A stretch of 64,000 bases of DNA from Toxonevra muliebris (GCA_963691655.1 OY829327.1:82596019-82660018); one strand, 5' to 3'. Shown: positions 20,023-32,572, counted from the stretch's first letter. A program made the numbers and translations. Notes: generated by a model from the sequence alone, not told the origin.

Positions 20023-21339
20023 AAGCTGCATTTTCTAATACATGAATATTTGGTTTCGTTTTACTTCTGAAATTATAATAAAAGAATCACAAAAACGGTT
20101 ATAACGTCCATTGGTTGTTATGACATTTTTCGAGGCGGTCATAGCGCCTAACATGCCATACACTAACTCGGTGAATGACTGTTAGATTGGCTACTATTAT
20201 TCATTTTTACTTTTTGTTTCAGTGTGCACAAAACACCTCAATAGACATGCTTTTAAAAGGGGAAAAATTGAAAGCTATGACGCTTTTATACGAGCCTGAA
20301 ATGCTTTGCACCACAATCTGCTCCTTTTTCGTCTTCCTTCAATCACTTTTGTGTGCAGATTATTTGCATATTTATGAGTAAAATTTGAAATGGAGATGAA
20401 GATGGAAAATCTAACTACATACGAAATTATTAGCAGCATAACGTCTGGAACGGAAGTGGCAGAAGCAGCAGCAGAGTATCTACAAACCAGTTTTGCTTTC
20501 TTGCAAGGGAGACTTTATCCACATAACCCCCTCCCCCCCCCCTCCCCCCTAGGATGTACATATATATTTGCATACTCATACATTTACGCCACCTGAATTT
20601 CTATTCGCATTGCGCTTCAATTTCCACATAGTCAATCATTCTTCTGATTGCATTCAGATACAGAGGAAGAATTGCACAAAATATATAGATAAATGAACTA
20701 AAACATTTGCCGACGTGAAAGTGTAAGTTTCAACTTATTTTTGTGAGATTTATTTTCTAAAATTAAAATTCTAGGTTTTTTGTTTAGTGTAACAAATCAA
20801 TTCTAAGAATGATTATATTGGCATTCCACAAATCTACTCAACCTAATTGTCATTAAAAAAGTAAATTGCATATCGGCCAAGCCCATCGTTGAGCTTATAT
20901 ATACTTATGGAAAAATATGGAAAAATATATATGTATGATAACTGATCAAAAAGACAGTTAACTGGTTCCAGGTACATGAACTTGCGGATACTTCCGCAAA
21001 GCAGAGACTGAAAGCCTAAGAAAGTTGCCTTAGATGGCTAAAATGAGGTAATCGCAATTAGTTTATAAGTCAGCATATTTTTCACAAATAATTTGGATAT
21101 TGTCATTTTAATTCATTATCGACTTCTCCCATAAATTCATATGCGTTAAATTATGATTTGAAAATCACTTTGAAGGAACAAAGTGTCCCAAATACGGATT
21201 AAGAATTAAAAAACCGAATATAGAAATAACAAAAACAATTTTTAAAACTCAAAAATCTACGTTTTGAGAATCGTATCGAAATTTTCAGCATTTCTTTTTA
21301 ATTTAAATTATTTCAGTAGTCAACACGGCTAACTGAACT
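20023..21339. other. Unassigned stretch with C tract
   Basis: No gene recognised. A nearly pure C tract sits at about 20528-20549. Remaining sequence is AT-rich and unique within the window. Confidence 0.5.
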
Positions 21340-22810
21340 CAGTGGTGGTTCTAGGATTTCGGTTTGGGGGGGGGGCCTGATTTTACTAAATTAAAACATA
21401 AATATCAGACTCACTATCGATCAAAACCCAGACCTAGATCAACAACTAGTGCAAAAATTTTATCAAATACAGGCCAAAAATTAAAAGAACTGGAAAAAAT
21501 GAGATCAAAATTCAAACTAAAATCGGATAGAAATTTAGGCGGAAATTTCGATCAAATTTCAAACTAAAATTCAGCGTTTGATCTTATTTCAAGAAAAGAA
21601 CCAAATTCAGATCCAAAATCTAGATCAAAATGAGACCTAATTCAGATCAAAATCTTGATTATGACTTTTCTGATGGATTTATATTGTTAAATGATCTATT
21701 TTGAGAAAATAATTTGAAGGAAACTTTAATATCCTTTGAGAAAAAACTTTGATGAAACAATTTGATACATCTCTATCTTTTGAGTCATTTTTGGTCGAAA
21801 CAAAAACCCGAAAAAAATTAAATTAAGATTAACAGTGGATTTGAATTTTTAAAATTTATATTCATATCATTCTTAGCATCGATATCTCCATTAATATCGG
21901 TCTGGTGGTGAGTTTACGATCTCACAACTCCATAACCAAGCACTACATTTTTATGAAAAATTAAATACTTTCTTTAAGCCTGTTATACATTACTTAAAAT
22001 GTAAATATATCTTAATTTGACCAAAAACCAGTACATTTTAAATTTCAACGAGATCCATACACGCTTCCGGGTACCGGGCAACAACCGGTTAAAAAAAAAA
22101 AACAATCGGATTAAAATTCTAACAAAAGTCGACCAAAATGAGAACAAATTCAGGTTAAAACTCAGACTAAAAACCCAAAATTCAGGCCGAATCAAAACCA
22201 AAATCAGTTTTAAAATTCATTCCATAATTAAAAAAAATATTTTGACCACAGCTCAGACCAATAGTTAAATAAAACTTGAGGCCAAAAGGCCGCCAAATAC
22301 CGAACAAAAGTAACCCAAATTCAGACCAAAACCTAGTGGGTTATCTGATAAATATTTACATCAACAAATTTTAACTTAAATTAAACAAAAACTAAAAAAA
22401 TTCCAGACAAATTCAGACTAAATTTTAAAACAAAATTCAGACCGATTTCGGGCTGAAATTCAGACCATAATAGTATCAAAATCAATCCAATTCAGACGAA
22501 AATATTAACCACAACTCCAACTAAGAGTTAGATTAAAACTGAGGCTAAAAAGACGCCAAATACAAATTAAAAGCGAACCAAAATTTAGACCAGAAATAAG
22601 ATCAAACGCTGATGGCCTGCAAACGCTGGAAATCAAATTAAAATTTTGACCAAACACGGATTAAAACTCAAACCAAATTCAGATTAAAATTAAAACTAAA
22701 ATAAAACAAAACTCTGACTTACAATCAAACCAGAATTCAGATCAAAAACGGGCAAAAACGGAAAAGTTAAACCAATATCTGACTAAAATTAAATACAAAA
22801 TTCAATCCAA
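21340..22810 (+). repeat. Degenerate array of ATTCAGACCAAAA-like units
   Basis: After CAGTGGTGGTTCTAGG and a G10 run (21340-21376), ~1.4 kb is dominated by variants of A-A-A-T-T-C-A-G-A-(C/T)-C-A-A-A-A, spaced irregularly (for example near 21455, 21600, 22150, 22325, 22430, 22560 and 22730). Units are too diverged to phase by eye. The CAGTGG start with a G run resembles hAT-like ends, but no matching right end was found. Confidence 0.65.
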
Positions 22811-22835
22811 AATCCATTCACAGTAATGCAAGTAC

Positions 22836-22858
22836 GACAGAGAGAGAGAGAGAGAGAT
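22836..22858. repeat. (GA)n microsatellite
   Basis: About eleven AG dinucleotides, uninterrupted. Confidence 0.95.
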
Positions 22859-23177
22859 TTATGTTTAACACGTTGCCAGTTTTTCGCGCAAAATCAAGAG
22901 AAAAAATCCCAAAGTTTAGTAGACCAATCGATCTTAATTTCTTAACATTAATCTGAAATGATCTCTGCTAAGTAAGAGATCGATCGCAGTCGATCATTGA
23001 AAGTTACAGTGATTCAAAAACCGTACACATAAGGGAATATTTACGAATGGCTTTTGTTTATTTTTTTATGTATAACTATAATTTCTATTAAAAAAAAAAT
23101 ATTGTTGGGTGTCTTTTAAAATCGGAAACGTAACCCGTCATTTTTCAGGAACGTAAGCTCCGTGTTAAGCGAGGTCT

Positions 23178-24119
23178 TTTTTTTTGTTCGTATCCGAACA
23201 TGTAGGATTCCTATCGACTAAAACCACCTACTTTCTCTTCTACCATTCTCCCCTCGGGACTACCATTGAGTATTACTTCGCGGGGATGGTTCAGCATTAT
23301 GCTGTCTCTTGTTGGCGTTGTTAACGCCATATGTCATCTTCCGTTTAGGGAATTTTTTCTGATGTGCCACCAGTTGTTGGTTGTTCTTCATTCATTTCCG
23401 CCGTCTTCTGTGTTCATGGCGTTTTGTAGCCTTCGTTCTGCTTTTCGCGCGTTTTCCGCATTCCTCAGCGCAGTTATTATGATTTTCTCTGTTTTACTAG
23501 CAGCGGCCCATTTCTCTACCGAGTCGCACATCTGTGATATCAGATTTCCTACAGTGGGGGCTTCACCAAATGCTCTCTCCAATTCCTCCCTGTCCCTGTT
23601 AAATCGTGGACAGTGAAAGAAAATGTGTTTTGAGTCCTCGGGCTCGTTCGGACACTGGGAGCAGAACGGGTCCGCTTCTATTTTAAACCTGTGGAGATAG
23701 GCCTTAAAACATCTGTACCCGCTGAGAAATTGGGTGAGATAAAAATCCATGTCTCCGATCCATCCATGGTGTAATATGTGGAATTAGGTTAAATGTGCAA
23801 CGACCCTTCCCGGATCGCTCCCATCTTCGCTGCCATTCCATGACAGTGCGCTGCCTCTCTTCCTTCTTTGTTACGTAGGTTTGTCTCCTATAGAGCTATA
23901 AAGATGTTTCATCTCTATCGCAAGTAAATCGATGGGCACTTTTCTGGCAATGACGCAGATAGCGTCGTCCGACACCGTACGGTAAGCGCTGGCTACATTC
24001 AAGGCACTGAGCCTATAGGTTGATCGGATACCTTTAAGATGTGTCTTATTAGCGTCCGCCCAAATCGGCGCAGCATATAGTATCACTGAGCTGGTTATCG
24101 TTGAAAGCAGCTGACGCTT
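23178..24119 (-). mobile_element. R1-like LINE, 5'-truncated, with target duplication
   Basis: The minus-strand 3' end is marked by a T run on the plus strand (23177-23185). The insert is flanked by the 16-mer GTGTTAAGCGAGGTCT at 23162-23177 and 24120-24135, a typical target-site duplication. The encoded part is the ORF2 C-terminus. Confidence 0.88.
23388..24086 (-). pseudogene. R1-like LINE ORF2 C-terminal fragment
   Basis: Reads MILYAAPIWADANKTHLKG, then LNVASAYRTVSDDAICVIAR and KVPIDLLAIE. After a frame break it reads FYLTQFLSGYRCFKAYLHRF, FCSQCPNEPEDSKHIFFHC (a CCHC knuckle) and FNRDREELERAFG. These phrases are characteristic of the end of R1-clade ORF2. The frame between about 23750 and 23870 is broken. 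The RT active site was lost by 5' truncation. Confidence 0.88.
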
Positions 24120-24135
24120 GTGTTAAGCGAGGTCT

Positions 24136-25434
24136 ACCTGTACGCAGTTAAACACTGATGTTTACACTGTTATATGTATGCAATGTATGCAAAATTTCAC
24201 ATTTACTCCAAAATTTCAATAAAAGAAAATTCACATTCAACTCTCAGTTACGAAACTCATGCAATATAAAGTAGGAAAATTCAATTTTTGTATTTTGGGT
24301 TTCCAAAAAAAAAGTCACATATCCAGAAACTAATATGGTAATTCAGTTAAATAAACCAAACGAAAATCAATTTTTTTTCTTCTTACTCGGTTTTTTGAAT
24401 TGGCGCGATGCCAATATCAATTTTCTTTGTACGAGTACTACATTTTGTACAATGCCAATTTAGGCCATAAGCTCTTTTCACAACTTTCATAATAAAAAGA
24501 TTGTTAGCTATGGTTTTTTTTTGCAGCAGTGTTAGTGGTTTATGTTATGTCCTTGAAATGTGTTTTTGACACTTTAAGGATAAATGAAAACGAAATGAAA
24601 ATCTAAATATATACATTACATGTAGTTGAAAATTTTTTTCACGATTATTGTCAGACTTCATTTCCCCAGGGTACTCGTATATACACGTATACATATATAC
24701 ATATGTACATATGTAAAGTAAGTTAAGAAATCATTTTATGGTTGGGCACAAAATTACTGTTTGCAAAGATATTTTTGAGACTAAAATGTAGTTTTCAATG
24801 TGCAATGCTGAAAATTATTTCAGTGAAAACCAACGAAAGTTACTGGTACACAAACCTATGAATAGTTATGGCTTTGAGTTTATGGCCAGCCGCTAACGAG
24901 CAATGCCGCCTTCCTTAACCTAGTTTCCTCTTCTTGTTTATTATTTTAATGGCGCGAAGGAAGCCGATTATCACGTGCACTATCAGGTATTATTAAATAA
25001 TTTGCACAAAAACGTGGAGTAGCCTAAAAAATATAACCTTTAACATTAATATTATACTTAGAAATGAAATGGAGCTTCTTTATACTTAAGACATTTCACA
25101 TTTCGCTCCGCCAGTGCTACCTGTGTGTCTTATGTACGCAAATTGATCACTTTATGATCAACAGAATTTAAATTGAGCAGTCGTCATTTCATTGAGCGTA
25201 TTATTTTTCTAATACTTCAGCTCAACATGTTGCTGAGCAGAGGCCGTTTTCTGAACGCAAGCATTGCCGCAGTCACCGATTTCAATTTTTTTCTATTTTA
25301 ACTTGCGGCAGCATGAAATGTAAACATTTTATCAACCGTGACAATAATTATGTTTTCTGTTTGTTCTGCTTCTATTATTTTCAAAGTAAGCAATAGAAAA
25401 AAATTAGTTTATGAAAAGTTTTATAAAATTGATA
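24136..25434. other. Unassigned stretch
   Basis: No gene or repeat recognised. It includes short TATACATATATACATATG-type AT runs around 24685-24715. Confidence 0.5.
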
Positions 25435-25436
25435 TA

Positions 25437-26327
25437 CAGGGTGGGCCATCTACATGTGACCCATGTAAACTCTTAATAACTTGGACTTACGTTGTCAAAT
25501 CGACAAACGTCATACCACAGTTGATGCGTCATTTCAAGAAGTTATTTACCATGGATAACAACAATCCGGCTCAACGTGCTGAAATTGTTTAGCTATACAT
25601 CCAGAAAAATTTTTCAATCGTGGCTACTCAACGTGCGTTTCGTTTGAAAAAGAAAATCAAAAGTGCTCCCGCAAATAACACCATAAAGCGTTTGTACGAA
25701 AAATTTCTATCGAGTGGTAGTCTTAGTAATGCCAGGCGTCCAAATAAATCGCGAAATGTGTGATTGGACTGTATTTTCCGAGAACGAGCGATCAAAGCCA
25801 CTTACCGTCAATGGCGACCGTTATCGAGCCATGATAACCGAATTTTCTATGCAAATTGTACGTAGAAAGCGAATGCGTAACTTGTGGTTCCAACAAGATG
25901 GCGCCTTACTGCAGCCGCCACGATAGATTTACTGATATCATTCTTCCCTGGTCACTTGATATCCAAAAATGGCGATTTTGATTGGCCACCGCCTTCGCCC
26001 GATCTGACGCCGCCCGACTTCTATTTGTGGGGATTTTCGAAATCCGAAGTGTACATTAACAAGCCACGGACTTTGGCTGAACTTAAAGCAAACATCGAAC
26101 GTGAAATAGAGGCGGTACCGAGAGCTACGCTCCAGAAAATGCCGAAAAAAGAGCATATTTTGCCATCAGGGAAAAAGGAAAGCACTTGAGCCAAATAATA
26201 TTTTAACGGTAATTGATATTTATCTCTTTGGATCAAAATAAATGCCTGTGCGAAAAAAATCAAATTGTCGTTTCCTAAAAAATTTTATTTAAGAACCACA
26301 TGGGTCACATGTAGATAGCCCACCCTG
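25437..26327 (+). mobile_element. mariner-like element, internally deleted
   Basis: Ends CAGGGTGGGCCATCTACATG at 25437 and, as complement at the right, CAGGGTGGGCTATCTACATG, are flanked by TA (25435-25436, 26328-26329). The right end also has a TGACCCATG inner match. The 891-bp length is short for the superfamily. Confidence 0.95.
25551..26189 (+). pseudogene. mariner-like (DDxD) transposase, deleted and frameshifted
   Basis: Starts MDNNNPAQRAEIV-stop-LYIQKNFSIVATQRAF (helix-turn-helix part), then IKRLYEKFLSSGS. It then jumps to DWTVFSENERSKPLTVNGDR, so the first catalytic Asp region is gone. FQQDGA (second Asp) is followed by a small frame shift, then ATIDLLISFFPGHLIS, WPPPSPDLTPPDFYLWG (third Asp) and NKPRTLAELKANIEREIEAV. 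Not functional. Confidence 0.88.
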
Positions 26328-26460
26328 TAGATGAAAATATCTCATACAAAAAATTACCAGTTGTTTCTGTTGTTGCCGCATTCATTGTGTTCAAGTCGCA
26401 GTGAACACAACAACATTTGGAACTTTTGTAAAAAACCATAGAGTCTAACGTAAGTGTAGG

Positions 26461-26724
26461 TAATTCGGATCGATTTTTGCAAGGGAAACTTTGAGCGCTT
26501 AAAATAAGGATTAAAGATTTAGGAAAAAACAAATTTTAATACAAAATTAAACCATATTTATTCCCCATTTAAAGTTGTTGACTACCAAAAACAAACAAAA
26601 CATAACTTTTTTCTAATAGTTACTTAGGTAACATCACTTCGAAAAAAAATGGATTGCATGTAATTCGGGTCGAAAAATTGAGTGTGCATGTAATTCGGAT
26701 CGATGAAATATGTAATTCGGATCA
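26461..26724 (+). repeat. Four copies of TAATTCGGATCGA
   Basis: TAATTCGG(A/G)TC(G/A) occurs at 26461-26473, 26661-26673, 26691-26703 and 26713-26724, the last three preceded by TG. All are on the plus strand and unevenly spaced. Confidence 0.85.
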
Positions 26725-26837
26725 GCAAAATTTATAGCAAATTATCTTTAATTTGAGGTTTATTTAGATGCAAAAGATAAATTTGGTGTTTAAGGAAAAT
26801 ATATGGGACATTCTCTGTCAACGTCTCAAAAAATTCC

Positions 26838-27360
26838 CAAAAACAGTTTTTCGTGTCCCAAGTCATCAGAAAACTTCTCAAAAAACTTATTTTTCATTAA
26901 TAATTTTTTTTTAACTCTAACTCACCGCAAATTAAACTGAGACCTACTAAGTTCACCTCGTTGTTTCTGGGCAACGCTAAAAGTATGTAACAGCCAAGTT
27001 AAGGAATGAAAAATGAAGAATAAGTTTTTTAGGAAGTTTTCTGATGACTTGGAACACGTGAGACACGAAAAAATGTTTTTTGAGATTTTTCATTTTTTGA
27101 GGTTAGGGACGGCACGTAACATTTCCTGTGGAAAATAATATTAAATTCATATTTATCAACTGAAATTATACAAAAACAGACTTTTCCCGTCGTTTTATGA
27201 TGACTTGGGTAAGCGTGAGAACTGAAAAACAGAATTTTTTTGACCTTTTTTGAGGTTAGGGACAACACGTAACATTTAACGTGAAAAATAACATTAGATT
27301 CATATTCAGGAAAAAAAATATATGAAAAATAGCTTTATCTATTCTTTTATGATGACTTGG
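26838..27360. repeat. 154-bp tandem units plus an inverted copy
   Basis: TGATGACTTGG recurs at 27042, 27198 and 27350 (periods 156 and 152), followed in the first two units by GTGAGA/CACGAAAAA and TTTTTTGAGGTTAGGGAC, then CACGTAACATTT. An inverted copy of the start lies at 26838-26901 (complement AAGTTTTCTGATGACTTGG, then GACACGAAAAA). Confidence 0.8.
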
Positions 27361-29354
27361 GTAAACCTACGCTTGATAAAACTATTCTTTTAAGTTGAGG
27401 TAGTAGACTTGCAGCCGCCATATTGGTCCGCCATCATGCCAAATCAAAAAACGCTTTGTTGCATTCGAAACAAACTAGAGAAACAAACATGCCCTGAAAT
27501 ACCTTTACCAATTTTGGACCGCGGGGGTGGGAGGTGGTCTCCCGTTGACCGAAAATGCCCCATATATATAAAAAAATGTATGTATGTATGCGTAAATACA
27601 TACACAGACATACATACAAACTGTTGTCCAAATCTATGTATTTTCCTTATGTAATCACATACCGTTAGTCCGATCTCAGTGTAGAGTCGCATTTGTGTGT
27701 ATGTCAAGTTGTGGGCTATAAAATTCGACCGTATCCCAAAGTGGGCTTGGCATTTTTGCAAAAATCCAATACCTTCGAATATCATATCGAGCTAAATTAA
27801 TAAAATTTGATATGGAGACTTATTTGTTCCACACCGAACTAATTCTCAATTATGGACCTACCCATGGGCGTTTCAAAATTAGGGGAAAAGGCTGTGGCTG
27901 GGCGATAGATGCGATTATATTAAAAACAAAAGTATGGGACTGTGCAATCTTACGTAGGAGCAATAGCGGATCTAAGGGGCGTAAGAAAGGGGAAAGGATT
28001 TGGGGTTAAATGCCCTTGACCTCCCTCCCAACTTCCCCCCAACTCCACCCTAACCGCCCCTCCCAATAATATGGCCCCGAATACTGATACGAAATTACAA
28101 ATTGAATAATACTGCTTCCCAAATAAATAATTTCACTTCTTAAATGTAGTGTCTATGACGCATGGAATGGCCGACATGTTTTTCGAGGTATATATATACA
28201 TATGAAGGGTCTGCGGTCAAAACCTGATATTCAACAATTTAAAAATTTTACAGGAGAGTAAAAAAACGTTCGCATTTCCCTATTCCGCACTCACCAAAAT
28301 CAAAATGCGCCTTTCGAATAATTATTTTAAAAGAAGTAGAGAACCAAAAACAAACAAAAAACACATTTGAGAAAAAGTGTTGGATATCACTTTTTGACCG
28401 CAAGCCCTTCATATACACTTTCTTGAATTTAGACATATTTGACAATATTTTGCTAAACGGTTATGAATTTTTGCTCATTTCTGTGTGCGTACCCACTAAC
28501 CTTTTCGTTACGGCTCTTGCAGGACGTTTGCACAAACTTTATTTCGACTTTTTAGAGACCCAACGGGACTTTAGAAGCGTAAAAATCAAACGAAGCATGC
28601 AACTTGTGGATAACGGCATTTTGAGGGATATATTTGTCCCAACAGGGTTTTAACCATACACAAACCTATAAAAACTTTTTTAGTAACACACATGTTTTGT
28701 TATTTTATTAACTTATGAATGTGCTGAAGCGAAACAATTTATATAAAACGGCAAAACATGCCGTGAGACACCAGTATCCCTAGAGTAGCGAAAGGGTTAA
28801 AACAGAAGCAATAAGAAGTTTCAAAACTTCAACAGAAAGAAAAGAAGCATAAGTTTTTCGGCGAGCGTAAAAAAGAAGAAAAGTCTTTAAATATACTTGC
28901 AATTCACACTTTTTTATGTTTTACTCGTTCTTACATATTTCAACTCTTAGCTGCACTTGACACAAAAAGCGTGAAATGCAACCAACCAACAGCAGTGCAG
29001 TATTGCAGCATCAACTAGTTATGTCTCAACACTAGCAACACCATCTTTACCACCTAGTTGAATTTGAACTGAATGAACTTCAGCTTTGTAAAATTATAAA
29101 ACTACTTATACATATGTATATCAAAGTGTCCTGCACCAACACACATGCCTAGGTATATACAAAACATTTGTATACAAATTAGTGATGCAACGGATACTAA
29201 TTTGGTGGATGCGGATCCGGATGCGAATATCAAGAATTGTCATTAGAAGAGTGTTGTCATATAACAAAAAGAAAGCTTGAAAATGTGGCTAGTAGAATAA
29301 TAACGAATTATGATTTTTTATTGCAGATTGCAAAATCATTATTAATTTAATATA
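27361..29354. other. Unassigned stretch with C/G-rich patch
   Basis: No gene recognised. Around 27958-28080 there is AGCGGATCTAAGGGGCG followed by C-rich runs (CCTCCCTCCCAACTTCCC), reminiscent of decayed hAT-like ends, but no partner end was found. Confidence 0.45.
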
Positions 29355-29433
29355 TACTTAGTCCTACCATAAAGTCTGTTACAAAATTTCGGTCGACTGC
29401 TGTATTTAAAATTTTAAAGGAATAGCATCTTTA

Positions 29434-30774
29434 GTTTTTTTGATGTGTAAACATTTTAGCTCACTGTATGGGGAAAATTTCAAATGTGTAAAATGTAACA
29501 ATAACTGTATCGTAAGATGTAAGATAACTGTAACGTCCAGTTCCCTTCTCGCTCGCACTACTGCGCGGCATGACTGTGCTACTCTAAACAACAAAGAGAA
29601 GAGAGAAGAGAAGAAGAGAAATTAAAATACGAGAGGAGTTTGTTTGTTTATGTTTCGATCAATTTACTCACACATACAAACGAAACATACGAAAACAAAA
29701 TGTGTGTGTACATTTATTAGTGGCAGAATTATTTGTTGGTGTTAAACGTGTGGAGATCGACTATACCATACAAGCAGAGAAGTCGCCGTAGCAAACACAG
29801 GCGTTTGATAGGTTTTGCATTCGGTTAGTTAGATTGCATTAAAATTAAATATTTTTTAAAATACAAAAACAATACAAAATGATAAGTAATAAGGAATCTA
29901 GGTTTCAATAAATGTATAAACAAAACGTAGTGATAATTATAGCAAATCACGGCATTATAAAAATTTTGCTTTGTGCATTAACCTTAGAAAGGCAACACTT
30001 TTTTATCTATGTAAATAGTAAATAGCAAATATGTTAAACAGAAAAAATCAGACTTATTTATTATAAAATCACTTATTTACTTCAATAAAAATACATTCTT
30101 TTTTATTTTTATTAAATGCAGTTAAGACAACTCTCTTTGCGGTGCTTTTAAAAGTAGTGGGGTGACTAGACATCCCTGTTGCCTTCCTAAGGTTAAATGT
30201 GGAAAGCACTTATCGTCGCCTGAGGATTGATTTGACGTATGTGTGTACAAATTCATATACCTATACGCCAAATCAATTCTCAGGCGACGTTATGTAAAAT
30301 TTTCACATCTAATAAAATTTCAAATCCACAGGAAGAAAAACTTAAAGCGCGAAAAAAAGAATGCGATTGCAGCTGCGTATATGCGAGCATATAGATCCCG
30401 ATGCATTGAGTAAAAGAAAAATAATGCAACTACAACATATCAGCCCTATTCACGATTTGGTGCAATTGCAAAATATTAATGCTATCACAGCAACAAATAT
30501 ATGTGATATGGAATAAAAATTTGCATTTGCAATGATTTAAGACCATTTGCAATTTATGTTGAATTGGGTTATTATATATATAAAAGATAATCATATCTAA
30601 TAAATTTTTAAGTTTATAAAATAATTGTTTTAATTTGAATTACCTAAGCATATAAATTATACATTAAATCCCTATATATGGCTATACATATGTGAGCTTA
30701 TGTATATGACATTCAGTTAACTTAACTGTTTACACATCAAATATCTTGCGTGCCTTGCACACATCCATTTTTTT
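29434..30774 (+). mobile_element. 1.3-kb repeat, copy B
   Basis: Inverted match to copy A (7837-9134), inserted in the 5' UTR of the DD37D element. TAGCAT sits just before the left end (29423) and just after the right end (30780), a possible decayed ~8-bp target duplication. It contains a GAGAA-rich patch (29586-29612) and the conserved hairpin (about 30212-30287). Confidence 0.8.
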
Positions 30775-30844
30775 TTTTTTAGCATGTGTGCATCATAGAA
30801 CATCAAAAACAAGTCAGTTTGATTTCAGCTTTTGTTTGATTACA

Positions 30845-32572
30845 ATGGAGTGGGGTGTCAAAGAGAACCGCATTGCGGTAATTGCTTTATACAAGTGCGG
30901 GAAAAGTGCTGGTCAAATTTTCACATTACTGAAAAACCTTGGAATATCAAGAATGTTAGTTTATCTTACTATTGATCGTTTCCCTGAATCGTCCGGAGTA
31001 GAAGACAGGCTAAAAAGTGGTCGTCCACGCGTTGTACGGACAAGTACAGTCGTAGAACCTGTACGAGAACGAATTCGCAGAAATCCTCTTTGGAAAGAGA
31101 AAATAATGTCCAGAGAGTTGGATATTTCCTTCGGATCTGTGTTTAAATAGTGTTGATTCGATACCCACATAGTATCGATACTTTTACTCATTACTTGTAT
31201 CGAATAAAAGTGTCGATGTTACCGAAAATATCGGAAAAAAAGTATCGAATATGTACTTGTATCGAATACTAGTTTAAAGAAACAAATTACTCTTTTTTTA
31301 AGTGGTTGTCAAGGAAAACATTCAGGCCAGAATGGCCCATTGTGATACAATATGGTTGAGCCTACAGTATACACTACTCAATACGAGTTTTTCGCCTATA
31401 AATCATGGTTTTGAGATATCGCTAGAAACTTTATAATAGAAGGAAAACTAATCAACAGATTAAAGCTTGTTAAAAATATTTTATTTTAATAAAAAGGTTT
31501 CAATAAACATTATGTTCTACATGCATAGCCGGAAATATTTTCTAGAACTTCAATACTGTACTGCAAAGTTGTCATACATTGAAATTTGAATAATTCTGCA
31601 GTAGAATTTTGAAATATATTATTGATTGCTGTAAAATATTGTAAAATGATCCACAATTTTAAATATTGTATAGTCATATTTCAGTTTTTTAAATAAATAT
31701 TTTCCAAAAGTATCGAGTATCCGGTACTGACCCTTTTTTCCGATACCAAGTAAAATACTTATGTTATAGCATCGAGTAATAAAAGTACTTGAATCGAATG
31801 AAAAATATCGAGTTTTTACTTGTATTTACTTGTATCGAATCATCACTATGTTTAGACTTATTCGAGATGATCTGAATATGAAAGCTTTCCGTCGGTCAAC
31901 TGGACATTTGTTAACATCACGGTTAAAAAAAATTAGGCTTGAAAGTTGCAAACGACACTTGCAGTGGCACGCGGACAATGGTCATGAAATATTCTATTCC
32001 AAGACGAAGAAATCTTTACTCTGGAGGAATTTTTCAACAAACAAAATGATAAAATCTATGTTAGGACATCAAAGAAGCAAAACGTGTCGTTCCAAGGATT
32101 CAGTGGAGTCATCAACCTTCATCAGTAATGTTTTGGTGGGGAGTCTCTCACAAAGATGCCACATCTCTTCATTTCTACGAAAATGGGTTTAAAGCTGGAG
32201 CTAAAGTGTACCACCAGGATGTTTTAGAGGGTGTAGTAAAAGGTTTCACAAATACTCTATTCAATGGAGAAGATGGGTATTCCAGCAGGATTCTACTTCA
32301 GCACTCAAGGCTAAAACAACACAAGAGTGGCTAAGGTGCAATATTAAAGCATTTATTGCGGCTGAAGATTGGCTCTCGGGAAGCTCAGATCTGAATCCGT
32401 TGGATTATTGTTTGTGATCATAATTAGAGGGCATGGCCTGTAAAACACCTCAATAAAGTATTGACCTCAGCAGCGTCAGCGATATCGATAGAAACCGTGC
32501 GTGCTGCTATAGCCAAAATGGCCGGACCGTTTAAAGGCCTGTACAAAAGTAAAAGGCGACCATTTCGAATGA
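30845..32572 (+). pseudogene. DD37D transposase, interrupted and frameshifted
   Basis: N-terminal part from 30845: MEWGVKENRIAVIALYKCGK, a helix-turn-helix region, and VEDRLKSGRPRVVRT. It runs to SRELDISFGSVF, where the hAT-like insertion breaks it, and resumes at 31849 with LIRDDLNMKAFRRSTGH. Catalytic blocks are ILFQDEEIFTLEEF (first Asp, after a frame shift), MFWWGVSHKDATSLHFYENG, FQQDSTSALKAKTTQEW (second Asp) and DWLSGSSDLNPLDYCL (third Asp), with 37 residues between the last two. It ends KGDHFE. At least three frameshifts and stops after DYCL. It belongs to the DD37D (maT-like) lineage. Confidence 0.9.
31148..31848. mobile_element. hAT-like non-autonomous insertion, 701 bp
   Basis: Ends TAGTGTTGATTCGATAC and, as complement, TAGTGATGATTCGATAC, are flanked by 8-bp near-identical repeats TGTTTAAA (31140-31147) and TGTTTAGA (31849-31856). 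TCGA/ATCGA words are repeated near both ends (sub-terminal). The transposase gene it interrupts reads through precisely once it is removed. 31321-31368 contains a phrase also found in the 57.5-kb SINE (GGCCCATTGTGATAC). Confidence 0.88.

Noticed and set aside
27409..27785. Open frames overlapping on both strands
   Set aside because: Mutually overlapping, ATACATACA-rich, no recognisable protein.
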